Assembly (NCBI GenBank): GCA_039105265.1
Contig: JAPFFF010000007.1
Span: 62,001 to 126,000, forward strand
DNA: 64,000 bases
Reading direction: 5' to 3'
Source: Tritrichomonas musculus
Taxonomy: Eukaryota > Parabasalia > Tritrichomonadida > Tritrichomonadidae
Positions 10,972 through 23,157 of the stretch are shown one piece after another (position 1 is the first letter of the stretch; every line of letters begins with the position of its first letter). Both the position numbers and the translations under genes were made by a program. The notes below the pieces were generated by a model. That model ran no database searches. It had not been told where the DNA came from and worked only from the letters and a program-made list of their open reading frames with translations.

Positions 10972-12430
10972 CAGCATAAATTTAAACGAAACAGACCTCT
11001 CAATTATAGTTTGTCTTATCGTGGAAAATGAAAAATACTTTTAAAAAACATAGTTTTTTGTTAATTTTTTTAATAATTTTTTAATCGTTTAAAAGTAACT
11101 TTTTTAAGAGCTTATTAAGGTAAAGTATTCAATTTAAAATCATTCAAAAAGTGAATGAAAAAATGAGTGTTTTATAACTAATATCATGATTAAAAAAAAT
11201 CTTGATTGGAGCAATGTTGATAAAAAACAATAAGTTATAATATTTCGTGTTTGCTTGCTTTTAAATATTTCCAAGAATGAAGATATGATAAGGAACATTC
11301 ATTTGATCAATAGGCACAAGTTGGAAAAAAAGGCTGATCAACTAGTTTTATTTTGAAATCGTATTATGAAATAAATAAAAAAATCTGGAATCGTGACGTT
11401 GGATTTCTTTTTATTGCTAATTACATTTTTTGAGTACTTTATTTTTTATACTCCTCAGAAAACTCTTTTTTTCTCACAATTTTTTTCAATTAAAAATATT
11501 TTACAACTATCAAACAACTCAGAAAATCATTATCAATTTTCTTAGACTTCAATTTTTTTCAAAGGATTTTAATTCAATTTTATATCATTGATTGATAATT
11601 TTATTTGAAATAAACTTATCAATTTTTTTTTTCTTTTTCAAAAAATTAAAATATATTTTTTTTTATATTGAACGTCAATTTAATCTTTATATTTAGGGAA
11701 TATATTTATTTCCTTATATTTTATATTATATAATAATATTTTAAGTCATCCTGCATTTTTCATACCTAACTATGCTCTCTTTTTTAATTAAATTTTAACG
11801 TTTAGAAAATATTTTTTTCGATCATAAATAATTGAAAAATATATAAATCACGATCATTAAAATTTCAGTTAAATATTATCGTCTAACGATTAAAAAAATC
11901 TCAAAAAATCTCAAAATTGAATGAATTTTTATACGAAAACCTTTCAATTTTTTCGTATACCGCTTTTTTTTTGGCCTTCAATATGGTCAATAAAAACGGT
12001 TTCTTATACGAAAAACCGTCGATTTTTTCGTATACCGCTTTTTTTGGCCTTCCCTATGGTCAATTAAAATTGAATACTTATTCGATTTTTTTTTTTAATT
12101 TTACATAACCGTTTATATTGACCTATTATAAGGCAGATTATTTTAGCCTTAAGCTGCCAAATAAATAATCAAATTTTAATACAATAAGCTTATTGTAATG
12201 GCTAAATATTTTACCTTTCAATTTCAATGTTTTTAAAATATTGTTATATCTCAGTTTTTTATATTAAAATCATTTTATTTATTTATTTATTTGAAATAAA
12301 TATTTACTATTCAAAAATTGTGTTACAATATTTTTTCAATTATTTACGTTTTTTACAAAAAATGGTTATATTTTTTTCTATTTTTTCCTTATTGTAGTAA
12401 ATTTAGTTCCATTACGATAAAAATTAGCTG
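10972..12430. mobile_element. Mariner-type MITE, copy 2, split by an insertion
   Basis: TA-flanked and almost base-for-base the same as 8239-9016, apart from a foreign segment at 11108-11779. The two copies imply recent amplification, with the insertion more recent still. Confidence 0.75.
11108..11779. mobile_element. 672-bp insertion inside the MITE
   Basis: Comparison with the uninterrupted copy at 8239 defines this segment exactly. It is bounded by a repeated TTTTTTAA (11100-11107 and 11780-11787; possibly 9 bp with a leading C). Its ends show only weak inverted similarity (AGCTTATTAAGGTA against AGCATAGTTAGGTA). No gene is present. It is a non-autonomous element of unknown family. Confidence 0.65.
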
Positions 12431-12473
12431 TAATATATACTCATTTTTTTTAATATTTAATGAAAAATATGTA

Positions 12474-13468
12474 TAGTAGTGTCGATAAGTGGCCACGCTC
12501 TCAATTAAGTGGCCACGGTGATTTGACAATCAACTCCACTAAAATTATTAGGGAATAGAATGGCATGCTCTCAATTTTGTAAAAAATTCAAAGGATATAA
12601 ATTTTTATTCCCGTGGCCATCTTTAAGGTGTCAGAAAATAAGAAATTCATTTCAATAATGTAGGTGTAAAATGGCACACTCACAATTTCCTACTTTTTCT
12701 TAAGAAAAATGTGGATGCAAAAATTCGTTTTTAAGGTGTCAAAAAAATCAAAATCCACTCAAATAATTGTGGTATAAAACGGCATTATGGAGCCGTTTAT
12801 TTGAATAAAAAGATCAATAAAATTCAATGAGTAACCACTATTTTCTTCTCAAAAATTATCTGTATTTATGAAATCATAACTCAGCATCATCTAGTCCCTG
12901 CCTTCTTACGTTCGCTATATCGACATTCCAAAAATAAATTGCTGATGCTTTTCTCAGCATCAATTTGATACCTACATTTATTTACTGAAAAGCAGTAGCT
13001 TTATTCTCTAATATCGCTTTTAAACTTATTCAGGATCTTATTTTTTACTAGCGCTATCAAGAAAATCAACAAAACAAATCATTAAATCCAACTAATGCTT
13101 TCATTTGGATGGTCTTATCCTGATTCAAAGAAACATTACCCTCTAATAATTACTAAATATCGATCTAAAAGATTAGAAAGAAATAATGATAAGTTAGATC
13201 AAACTTTTGTTTTGCTGATTTTGTTTTGATTGTATTAGTAAAAATTAAGATATTGATTCTTGATTATACAATGTAAAAGATTAATAAATAAGTTAATTGA
13301 TCTTTAATTATTATTAGTTAATCACGAATAATGATAGAAATTGTATATTTTTGCTATTTTATTTTTCATTTTTAAATCTTTTTGAATTAAAATCTTATAT
13401 AAACTTTTTGAATTAATCTGACACCGTGGCCACTTAATTGAGAGCGTGGCCACTTATAGACACTACTA
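12474..13468. mobile_element. TA-flanked element with 47-bp inverted repeats
   Basis: The ends 12474-12520 and 13422-13468 are inverted copies starting TAGTAGTGTC, with one mismatch over 47 bp. Each contains the motif AAGTGGCCAC twice. TA lies outside both ends, as expected of Tc1/mariner. No open frame remains inside, so this is a non-autonomous derivative. Internal words such as GGCACACTCACAA and AAGGTGTCA recur. Confidence 0.75.
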
Positions 13469-13553
13469 TACATAAAAACGTATATTTTAGTTGTCACTTT
13501 TTACTGATAATTTATGATAATTTTTCTGAGGAATGATAATTTTTCCGAACCTA

Positions 13554-13605
<52 letters not shown>

Positions 13606-14629
13606 GCAGGTTTTAAGAATTATTTTTATTTGTTATTTTAAAAAGTGGCAATTTGAATAAGCTTTATCAAATATTTGTATCATTCAATAAGATTTATCAA
13701 AAAAATTGAATTAGTCACCTCCTTTTTCTGATCGTCAGCCACTTTTTCTTGATACTCTAATTTTATTTAGCATTTTTATTAGATTATTTTTTCTGAAGAA
13801 TTTTCACTTTTTGAATGTCCTTCAGAATTGTACAACTATTTTATAATCGATCCAAAATTTTTTAGCATTTAAGTTAATACGGTGGATAAATTCAGATATT
13901 CTGCCCTAATATTAAGCATATATCATATCGTTTGGCATTTTTGTTGAAATCATAGTAAAACTTATGAACTTTTTTTTTTTTTTGGCTAATCAAATATTTC
14001 CTTGATATTCACTAATATATATAGAAATAGATATATATGCTTTGTAGTTAATTCAATAAACTTTCAAGGCTATTTTTTTATGATAAAATGATATCATCTT
14101 TTATTGAAAGTTTATATCTGAAATATACTAATATAAAATAAATATTTATAGATTATATTATGTATACCATATATTTATATATATTAAAATATATATTACC
14201 AATATAAAGTTCTTTTACTACTTATTTATCGCGATAAATAAACATTTTATTTTTAAAAAGCCTATATTTTCAAAAAAAATAATTGATGGTAAATTCAATT
14301 GGCCATTCAATTTTTATGTTGTGATCAATATTAAAAAAAAAATATATTATATTAAAAATATCCTTGAGATAAAGGTAATTATGGAATTTTTTCTTTACGT
14401 TGGTTATTTAGTATTTAATGTGTTAGTATCACTTTTTGAATTAAATAATTAGAATGGCTTATAAATTGAGAGCTACCTTAATCTATTCACACAATTTTTG
14501 AAACAATAAGAAATAATAATGTTTCAAAAATTTATATTATCTCTTTCAAATCGATTGAATATAATTATCAATTTTTTGAATTAAGGAAAGCCATAACCTT
14601 TCACTCAATAGCTAAAATGTTAAAACACT
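13469..14629. other. Intergenic DNA with a long poly-T run
   Basis: No gene is visible. A T run of about 43 bases occupies roughly 13559-13602. The rest is simple AT-rich sequence up to the promoter of the membrane protein gene. Confidence 0.6.
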
Positions 14630-14635
14630 TCATTA
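14630..14635 (+). promoter_or_regulatory. Initiator-like element (TCATTA)
   Basis: TCATTA matches the trichomonad Inr TCAYW. The A at 14632 would be the transcription start, 18 bases before the ATG at 14650. Confidence 0.5.
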
Positions 14636-14649
14636 TATAATAAGTTTTC

Positions 14650-15558
14650 ATGGTTCTTGAAACAGTCATATCTTCCAAACACAGAATTGCTACCATTGTT
14701 ACCTTGGCTATTCTTGCTGTTGGTTTATTAGGTTCAACGATATCTTCAGCACTTTGGTGGAGTAGAATACAACCATGGTTTGGATACGGAAGAGGATATT
14801 ATAGAGTTATTTATAATTGCGTATTTGCTTGCTTTATACTCTCTCTCATTGGATTTGTCGCATTGGTTATTTTTGGTGCCATTAATATTTTCGCTAAAGA
14901 ACTTTATGCAAAAATAACTGGAAGCTTGCTAGGAACCACTTTAGTCATTTCAATTGTAGGCGTGTGTGCTCTTGCCGGACTTATTCCAGGAGCTTATGCT
15001 GCATCTTGGGGAGTTGATAGATACCAGGTTCCAAAATTTAAACCTGTTGAATTATCAACAGATCCCGCTCAATTCGAAGCAAATTTGCTAAAATTAAAAG
15101 AATTTTCTGATTCTTTAAACAAATTTGAAAAAGATGCACAATCACATTTTTGTGCTGGATATGCTTCACAACTTTATGAAATTCCTGAAAAAAATGGTTG
15201 GAATGATGAATCAAAGAAATATAATGATTTTGAAAACTGGAAGGCAAAATTGGAAAAAAAGAGTTTTCAAGACGTCAAAGTAAAGGATGGTAGAACTCTA
15301 AATCAGCATAATTCAGATCTGAAAAAACTATTAAGACAGTATGCTATACTGTATCCAATAATCAATACTTATGTTGATATAGATGAAATACCTGAAGATA
15401 TACCACAACTTCCAAATACATATCTATGCGAGGAAGTTGGTGTGCCTACATTAATTTTTACTATGATTACAGGTCTTTCCATGATTATTTTCTTCTATCT
15501 TATTGTTTTTAACGCATATAGCCAATCGGATGCTGAAGCATCTGAAGCAGAAGCTTAG
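14650..15558 (+). CDS. Four-pass membrane protein, tetraspanin-like topology
   Basis: A 302-aa protein, the most convincing host gene in the window. Hydrophobic segments fall near residues 12-35, 54-80, 92-118 and 265-288. A long hydrophilic loop (119-264) between the third and fourth carries only two cysteines (168 and 260), which could form a disulphide. The tail is short and acidic/Ala-rich. The layout, with short loops first and a large third one, resembles tetraspanins, but the CCG signature of that family is absent. The name is therefore only topological, and a claudin-like or lineage-specific surface protein is as likely. The start is supported by an Inr 18 bases upstream. TAAATAAA follows the TAG stop within ten bases. 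Codon use is richer in G and C than the surroundings, consistent with selection. Confidence 0.85.
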   Translation: MVLETVISSKHRIATIVTLAILAVGLLGSTISSALWWSRIQPWFGYGRGYYRVIYNCVFACFILSLIGFVALVIFGAINIFAKELYAKITGSLLGTTLVISIVGVCALAGLIPGAYAASWGVDRYQVPKFKPVELSTDPAQFEANLLKLKEFSDSLNKFEKDAQSHFCAGYASQLYEIPEKNGWNDESKKYNDFENWKAKLEKKSFQDVKVKDGRTLNQHNSDLKKLLRQYAILYPIINTYVDIDEIPEDIPQLPNTYLCEEVGVPTLIFTMITGLSMIIFFYLIVFNAYSQSDAEASEAEA

Positions 15559-16239
15559 AAACTAAATAAAACTTTTCATATAAATATAATCTATTTTAAT
15601 GAAGATTTCATATGTTTTTATTCATTTTTTGAATAAATATTGCTTTTCCTGTAATATCCCATAATCCTTTTTATCAGAGGTGCGAGAGCTGGTTGATTTC
15701 ATTATTATTAAATTATAAAATAATATATATATATATATATATATCCTTCTCTATTATGATAGGATTTTAAATTATATTAGTCACTAGGAGTAAAAATATT
15801 TGTGTTTTAAAATTTTAATAAAATAAAAAATAAACCATTCAATTATAAAATTTTATAAATGTTGGAGAGAAATTACATTTTCTCTCTTTTAGAACACAAA
15901 TAAATATTTATATATATGTAAATTACATTGTTATTTTTATTTTATTAAAAATAATTCAATAATAAAAAAAAATTAGATTTAATTTTTCCCAAGTTGGGAA
16001 TCCCAACCAAAAAAAAGCCAAAATATCAAGATAAAAAGTGATGAGCTGAACATTGACTGGAATTATTGAGATGATGACTCAAATCGTTATAATCCCAATG
16101 ATGTGATACAGCTGAAAGAGATTGAAAAGTCTGATGTACAATAATAATTCTTTCTTTGGAAAGATAAGATTCAGAATAATACGATTTGAGCCATTTTTGC
16201 TATAAAATTATAGACAAAATTTTCGAAAATATCTGACCA
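15559..16239. other. Intergenic AT-rich DNA
   Basis: It contains a TA dinucleotide run near 15722-15744 and no credible gene. Short GC-richer traces around 15990-16170 may be decayed sequence of unknown origin. Confidence 0.5.
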
Positions 16240-17350
16240 AATATAAAATTTAAATAAATATCTTGAAAACAAATAGGTTAAAATCTCTATAAATTTTAAT
16301 ATCGGCATTATATTTCCTATATATTAATAAATACCATTAGTAAGCCAAACTATAGGGCCATTTTTTCTAGGAGCTTTCAGAAAATTAAATTGATTTTTTT
16401 TTATCAAATTCTGGACAATATCTGAATTTTTGGATGAAAATACAATTATCCAAAGATATTAATGAATATACTACATCAGGGACAAATTTTACTCATACTA
16501 TCTCAAGATATCTTGATTTTAATTTTTAGACTAAGTTGCTGAAAACAAGTCATTAATCATATTTTTATAATTACCGCTATATATGTATTATCTCATATAA
16601 TTTTTATTAAATTTTTTTAACTTTGAACCACATTTTTTTATATTTTTTGTTTAAAATTATAAATTGAGGGGAGATAATTACAACGTGTTTTTTTTCTTCA
16701 GAATTTTTAACTTACTAAAAAAAGAGCTAATTTTTAATTTATTTATATGTAAATCGCTCATAGTTATTGTTTCAAGCATAAAAATATAAAAAAAATGATT
16801 TTTTGAATAAAAAATTAATTTGTGAGAACAGAATGAAAAATTTGATTAATCATTTAAAATTTAAATTCGCAATAGTCGTTATATTTTTTTATAAATATCT
16901 TAAAATTAAATAGGTTAAATTTAAAATAAAAAATATACATATGAATTATATTATGCATTAATATTATAATATTGATTTCAATTAAATTTATAGGGCCAAT
17001 TTTTCTAAGAATGCTTAGATTTTTAAATTTCATTTTTTTTGTTTAATATCAAACAAAACAAAAGATATATAGAGGAATTAAAATCAGTTATCAAATGTGC
17101 ATAATAAGAGTTGGATAAGCATACATTTTAATAAAAGATGGTTGAAATATCTTGATTTTAATAATTTAACAAAGTTGCATAAAATCGGGAAATGATAGTT
17201 TTTTTATATTTATCATAGTATATATTTTAATTCACTTTATTTTCATTACGATTTAACAATAAGAAACCATATTTTTTTGCATTTTTTTATGAAAATATGA
17301 AATTGAGGGGAATTAATTATAACGTATTTTTTCTTCAGAATTTTATAAAA
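16240..17350. repeat. Diverged tandem duplication, about 0.5-kb units
   Basis: Two units, about 16240-16710 and 16876-17345, share ordered blocks: AAATAGGTTAAA, TATAGGGCCA, TATCTTGATTTTAAT, AAATTGAGGGGA and TTTTTTCTTCAGAATTTT. The offset is about 636 bp. Divergence is substantial, so the duplication is old. No frame or function is recognised. Confidence 0.6.
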
Positions 17351-18739
17351 TAAAAATAAAATTACCCCCGGCGAGCGATTCAGAATAATAAGAAAATATG
17401 TATATATACATGTTGATTATAATAAAAATACAAATAGTTATCCCTATGAAATTCACCAGAGCTCCCTATATTTTTATATTATATTTATTATTTTTTTAAA
17501 TACTAATATCTCTATAAATTAAAAAACTATTTTGTATATTATATTAAAACTATATATATAATTTAATATTTATATAAATAAATAATATTAAAATCAACAA
17601 TATATCAGAACTAATTAGAAATTTCCAAAATACCATTTTTTCCCACTTACTTCTGCAAACATTAAAACGACCTAATAATTAAATATGATGTATAGCATTA
17701 GGTATGCATTATATTATATTAAAAATAGCATTGATTTGATTAACAATTTAGTGAAAAAATCCACTTTTTTAAATTAAAAAATACGTTATTTTTAGTTCTC
17801 GCACTTCTTTTTTATCAAATAAATTCAAAAGAAAGGTTTTCTCAATTTTGAGATTATTATTTGTAGTTAGGGATTTTCAACTCTCAATTATTCATTCAAT
17901 TTTTTTTCAATGAAAATAAAATTTTTTCTGATTACCAGAATTAATTATCTATGAATATTTCTAAAAGAGATTAAAATAAATCCTTTATTTTCAGTTTTAT
18001 AAATATAATTAATATATTAATTTTTTATTTTATTCATTTTTCATCAATTCATAATGATCTTGATATGATATATAGTTTTTTTTGGAGAATAATTCAAAAA
18101 TTGAGTATTGTTTGAATTAAAAATATAGAAAACGTTCTGATGAATTTCATTTTTTATTTCAAACATAACCAAAACTATAATCAAATTCAAGCTGTTAAAG
18201 TTATCTCCCGTTTTCCAAATGACTATTTTTCGCTTCAATCAAAAAAAATCTTTAATTCGAATTACATATATGTTTCAAAGAAAGCGATTTAAATTATCAG
18301 TCGTATTGTACCTTTTATCAAATAAGAGCGAAATCATCTAATCGACTTTTTTTATGCTTCTTTTTAAAAAATTCGAGATAGTAATAAATTGAATGAATTC
18401 TCAATATTTGAATCAAATACAATAGAAAATCAATTGGTTCATGAAAATATTTTACCATAAAGGTAAATTATTCCAATATTTTCGAAAAATATATTTTAGT
18501 AAAAAGCAACATGCTTTTTAAGACCTATATATAATATCCCAATGTTACCGATTTTTATCTTTTATCTTTCAAGATAAAAGCAATATAAATGATTTTTAAC
18601 AAACAAATAAATGAAAAAATTCAATAAAAACTAAATCTAAATTTTCAATTAAATTATGATTTCATTTTTCATCATCAAAGATTCTTCTGAATTTTTCTGA
18701 GAAATCTTAGTTTATTTCTAGAGACTAGAGATTTTAAAC
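17351..18739. other. AT-rich stretch without recognisable gene
   Basis: Nothing is supportable here. A short GC-richer word (ACCCCCGGCGAGCG near 17365) stands out but has no partner in the window. Confidence 0.5.
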
Positions 18740-19748
18740 ATGTGTGGTGAAACTAGAACTTTTTATATAAAAAATCATATTTGAATCTTTATATCATATA
18801 TTAATATTTATTTTATCATTACTAAAAAATTTGTTAGAGGAGTAAAAAATATCATCTTACCAATTTCGAGATAAAATTATTTTTAAAATGTATAGGAAAA
18901 AAAATATATAAAAAATCGTTATTATTTTAAAAAAGATCAATCTTCAGAAAATTTGAATTGATAAAAAACTTTAGGAAAAGTTTAACACAACATCGAAAAA
19001 TTTAAAACAAAATTTACATTTTTTATATAGCTTTTCTTTAATTTTAGATTTTTAATAAATTAAAAAATTATATTTATTTATATATAAATTAAACAAGCAA
19101 AATAAATACAGTAGTAATTTTATGTTTATTAAGATATTTTTATTTTTAATATTTTGCATATAATCATATAAAAAAATACCATTAAACATAGACCCCATGA
19201 ATGAAACTATGCAATATCTTTTTTTAGTTTAATATACTATTAATGATATTACAAATTTTTATTTTAGAATTTTATCAATGGCTTGATATAAGCCAAACAA
19301 AATAGGTTCTGTATTTTCTCAAAATCAACAAGACGAAATTTATAGCAGTACTTTTATCTAATATAACTCAATCTATAAACATTAATATTATGATATTATT
19401 GGAGAAAATGAGGGTAATTTTCAAGAAAATTAAATATTTATTTTTTTTTACTGAATTTGCATAAATATCTTATATTTATTAAAAGTTATCTTAAATTTTG
19501 CTAGTAAAAAATATCGCTTGAAATAAAATATATTTATATTTATAACATTTAAATTTAGAATGAAATAATAATCGAAATATTTGAGATATTGAGTTTGGCA
19601 AAAGTATTGATATTTTTAAAATATATTTTGCTATTTAATATTAAACATAATTTATATCAAATATATATAGTAAATATATGAATTACTAAACTCAATAAAA
19701 AGATATTTGCAAAATTATCACTTCATTTTTTTTAGTTTCACCACACAT
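18740..19748. mobile_element. Non-autonomous element with 8-bp duplication TTTTAAAC
   Basis: Perfect 16-bp inverted ends ATGTGTGGTGAAACTA are flanked by exact TTTTAAAC copies at 18732-18739 and 19749-19756. The 1,009-bp interior has no gene. The terminus resembles those of the elements at 29145, 38648 and 39524 (consensus near AWGKGTGGTNMAACTA), so the four form one group probably mobilised by the same enzyme. Confidence 0.75.
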
Positions 19749-19756
19749 TTTTAAAC

Positions 19757-20239
19757 GCTCATCCATTTGAATTTATTTGAAAGAATTTTCACAATTATTT
19801 GAGATTTTTTTTTTTTTTGCAGTTGATGATGTTAAAAATTCGTAATTTCTCAGAATTTTTCTGAACAAAGTTGAATGGTCGGAGGAAAAAAAATAAAGTA
19901 TTGAAAAAAACTTTTATTAATTATTTTTTCTCTTATCTTGATAAAAATTAAATAAATCAATTATTTTCCTGACTAAATATGTTTTCCATCCTGATTGTTA
20001 ATTGAGCATGAAGCAAATCCTCTGACAAATATCAAATTATTTAATAATCGAAAAAAAGGTTTTGAAAATTGTAAAATCTCATTAAAACTTCTCGAGCATA
20101 AAGAATTTATATCAACATTTGAAATTGATGAAATTTTTGCTCCTCTCTTTAAAATATTATTATTGAAAATTGAGATTATACTTATAAAAGCCTGACAGTC
20201 TTGACAATTTTTTTGTAGTACTCTTTCTTTATAATAACA
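19757..20239. other. Flank of the Polinton relic
   Basis: A short frame at 19995-20195 without an ATG has an ankyrin-like flavour at its start (LIEHEANPL) and later LLEHKEF. It may be the decayed end of a host ankyrin-repeat gene, a family abundant in trichomonads, but the evidence is weak. Confidence 0.3.
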
Positions 20240-21058
20240 TCATTGTGATAATATAGTCTCGCCCCCTTCTGATACTTGAACGATTAAGCATGAATGTGAA
20301 TCAGGATAAATATTTTTTTCTTCTGCAAGCTGTCTATATAAATTATAAAATTCTTCAAAATCTAAATTACTAGCTGATTGTGAATATATATAATGCAACT
20401 GTTGACGATTAAAACATGGAAATACAAACAAAGTTGTTATCTCATTTTTGATATGTGGCTTAATTCCTTTCCATCCTTGGATTAACAAGAAGTATGTGAT
20501 ATTTGTGTGCCTACATCTACGAAGTTGCTGACTAAAATATGATTCTTCTGATGAAAATAGTTTGCTATTAGAGATATCATCAAAAAGTACTAATGTGTGA
20601 AGATACTCTTTATTATAGTCTTGTATATGTAATACATTAAACATATCATTTTTTTGTCCATCATCTAATCTTTCTTCTAAGTGTTCTCTTTTAACAAGAT
20701 AATAGAGATTTTTTGCAGCTATCAATTCTGTCATAAAATCTACTGCATTTTTCTCAGAGATTGTAATATATGGCATTTTAATTAGGTGTTTCAATGTTTG
20801 CCAGCTCCTATCATTTTCATCTCCATTCTTCGTGATATAGACTAATAGGTGGTGTGTTTTTATTAATCCTATTTTGATTATCTCTTGTAGAGCAATAACT
20901 GTTTTACCAGAATTTTGTTTGCCTACGATAACATTTACTGAATTATATTTAACGTGAATATCTTCGTGAATAGGTTCTATTAATGCACCTGATAAATTGT
21001 CTTTATTTTGTTTTAGTGTATCTGATACTAAATAATTGACATCTTTTAGGTTATTCAT
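20240..21058 (-). CDS. Polinton packaging ATPase (FtsK/HerA, A32-like)
   Basis: A 272-aa P-loop ATPase that in Polintons and related viruses is thought to drive DNA into the capsid. A Walker A motif GKQNSGKT lies near residue 46 and a Walker B motif LVLFDD near 157, followed by an arginine-rich QQLRRCRHTN segment that may include the arginine finger. The length suits the family. The ATG at 21058 is the natural start, and the preceding gene ends about 40 bases upstream on the same strand. A homologue at 51322 lies in the intact Polinton and shares the same motif order but has diverged greatly. Confidence 0.8.
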   Translation of the reverse strand: MNNLKDVNYLVSDTLKQNKDNLSGALIEPIHEDIHVKYNSVNVIVGKQNSGKTVIALQEIIKIGLIKTHHLLVYITKNGDENDRSWQTLKHLIKMPYITISEKNAVDFMTELIAAKNLYYLVKREHLEERLDDGQKNDMFNVLHIQDYNKEYLHTLVLFDDISNSKLFSSEESYFSQQLRRCRHTNITYFLLIQGWKGIKPHIKNEITTLFVFPCFNRQQLHYIYSQSASNLDFEEFYNLYRQLAEEKNIYPDSHSCLIVQVSEGGETILSQ

Positions 21059-21099
21059 TTACATATTAATTGATATGCAAAAAAAGACTCACATTATGT

Positions 21100-23100
21100 T
21101 TAGTTTAAAAATGCCTCATTATCTTCATTGTCCCATTCACCATTACGTTCTTGATTATATTCTGGTGTGATACCATCATGCCATTCACCTCCTTCATCAT
21201 CATTTCGATGGGTGTACTGCATGCCCTGCGGTTCTTGTCCAGTATATCTATCGTGTATCAAATTTTCCTGTTCACGTTCATTGACTTCATGAGCTGATTC
21301 TACCATAGCGTGTCCAAAATCATTATAAATCTTATTTCTGAGTTGTGCTCTTTGTTCAACAGTCCAATGATTTCCATTAGTATGAAGAACATGTAATAAA
21401 AGGCTTGAAACTTCTGCATTAACTATTCGTTTTCCTTCACTCTTCTTACACCATTTCTTAAACTCTTCATTTTCTACTGAAGTGAAACCACGTTTACGAG
21501 CAACTGTACTAAGTATATAGTGTTTCCATAATTTTGACGTAGCCATCATAATTAGTCTTGCCTTGAATTTAGGAGTGATATCTAATATGTTTTGAGTCCT
21601 AAGAGCGTTAATAACATCTTCAACAACATGACTAACAACATAATCGCGGAATCTAGCAAAGGCATTTTTGTCTTTCTGCTTAACGAAACTGTACCCATCT
21701 AACTTGTAATTTTCCCATGCTTCAGGCAATGTGTAGCCTCTCATTTTACCTAAATCATGTGGATTTCCATTGAGGTCATTATTATAATTATAATTCAATT
21801 TCTCTTTGAGATATATTGGAACAGTGATTGATTTTCCGTTATGATCAGTCCTATATTGTTTTCTAGCAGCTGCATCATAATCTGTATAGAAATGAAATCG
21901 TGCAGGCCAATCTGACTTTGCTGTTGTGTATCCATTAATGTATATTGGATGGTTGCTACCATTTTTAATAATAATATCTGGAATATTATCCCCGTTAACA
22001 TCTTCATCTGATACAGACCATGGTTGACTATTAGGGTTTGCTGCATTTCTTTTATTAACAATATCTTGAGCTCCAGCAAGGGTCATTGCTTTTCTTCTTC
22101 TTTTGATGTCTTTTTTATTGTCTAGAACGATTTCATATAATGCATTCATTCCTTGTTTTGGTCCACCAACCCTACCTGGTCGATGTCGTAAATGGTTTAT
22201 TGATTCAACCGCTATTCTTTGAATTTCTTGGACATTGTTCGCTATATTATTAATATCTACAGGCTGTTGAGCAAAAGAATTGTAGTAATTAACTAATTGC
22301 TGTAAATCTACTTCTTGTGCCATTTGATTTTGAAATAAAAATGTATTATTGTTATTATTAATATTAGTGTTATCTATAATTGGAGTTGTTTCATTAGGGG
22401 GTCTTCTTCTTAATTCATTCAATGGATTCAATTCTGGGAAAGTCTCTGCCACACCAAATCTAAAGAAAGGAGCGGAAGGCTGCAAAGCAGACCCAAACTC
22501 CGTTTGAGAAGGGGGAACATTATTATTGTCGCTAAAAGCACCTTCACTCTGTGGATATACTCTATTTGTGAAATGGTCCAGACTTTCTTGATATATACGC
22601 CTTACATATTTATGGTGAATATTATCATTTGATGCAAAATCATGTTCATTGAGTATTCTAATGATAGCATTTATAACATTTCTTGGATACGCCGTCTTTT
22701 TATGTTGTTCAAGTATTTTGGAATCAATTCTTGTTAAGAGTTCATTATAAACACCATTATTTGTTCTAGCCCATTTACTAAACTGATAATCATTAAAATC
22801 TTTTAAATCAGAATAATCTATTGGTCTATCATATGGATTTTCATTTTGAACCCTTTCAATGAATTTATTCATGGTAGTATTATTAACACTATTCCCTTCA
22901 CGTAAACCAAATTGAAATTCGTTAAGAGGTTCTGCTAAACGAGTAGCATATGAAATGTCCCTAAGTACATATCCTCCTGAAGTAGTAGTAATATTAAACC
23001 CTAATTCATTGTTCAATCTATTACAGTATCCTAATAATTTTTGAGTATTATTGCCTTGCATTACATGACCAGGTTTGAGTGTAGCATTTGTTTTACTCAT
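21100..23100 (-). CDS. Large Polinton protein with a DxNGDxxxD loop
   Basis: A protein of about 666 aa, counted from the ATG at 23100. That ATG is preferred over the one at 23133 because it follows TATTCAA, as several other Polinton genes here do. The middle holds DVNGDNIPDIIIKNG followed by an INGY motif. This is the EF-hand/dockerin-like calcium loop pattern, and the minus-strand gene at 61956 has the same block (DLNGDKVDDVILID, INGY). The N-terminal third is Asn-rich and low in complexity. The C-terminal part is charged and mostly helical-looking. Its function is unknown; conservation between two Polintons suggests a structural or assembly role. Confidence 0.65.
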   Translation of the reverse strand: MSKTNATLKPGHVMQGNNTQKLLGYCNRLNNELGFNITTTSGGYVLRDISYATRLAEPLNEFQFGLREGNSVNNTTMNKFIERVQNENPYDRPIDYSDLKDFNDYQFSKWARTNNGVYNELLTRIDSKILEQHKKTAYPRNVINAIIRILNEHDFASNDNIHHKYVRRIYQESLDHFTNRVYPQSEGAFSDNNNVPPSQTEFGSALQPSAPFFRFGVAETFPELNPLNELRRRPPNETTPIIDNTNINNNNNTFLFQNQMAQEVDLQQLVNYYNSFAQQPVDINNIANNVQEIQRIAVESINHLRHRPGRVGGPKQGMNALYEIVLDNKKDIKRRRKAMTLAGAQDIVNKRNAANPNSQPWSVSDEDVNGDNIPDIIIKNGSNHPIYINGYTTAKSDWPARFHFYTDYDAAARKQYRTDHNGKSITVPIYLKEKLNYNYNNDLNGNPHDLGKMRGYTLPEAWENYKLDGYSFVKQKDKNAFARFRDYVVSHVVEDVINALRTQNILDITPKFKARLIMMATSKLWKHYILSTVARKRGFTSVENEEFKKWCKKSEGKRIVNAEVSSLLLHVLHTNGNHWTVEQRAQLRNKIYNDFGHAMVESAHEVNEREQENLIHDRYTGQEPQGMQYTHRNDDEGGEWHDGITPEYNQERNGEWDNEDNEAFLN

Positions 23101-23157
23101 TTGAATACAAAAAAATATTAAGGTTTTACGCATGAAATGCCTATGAGGCTATACCTA

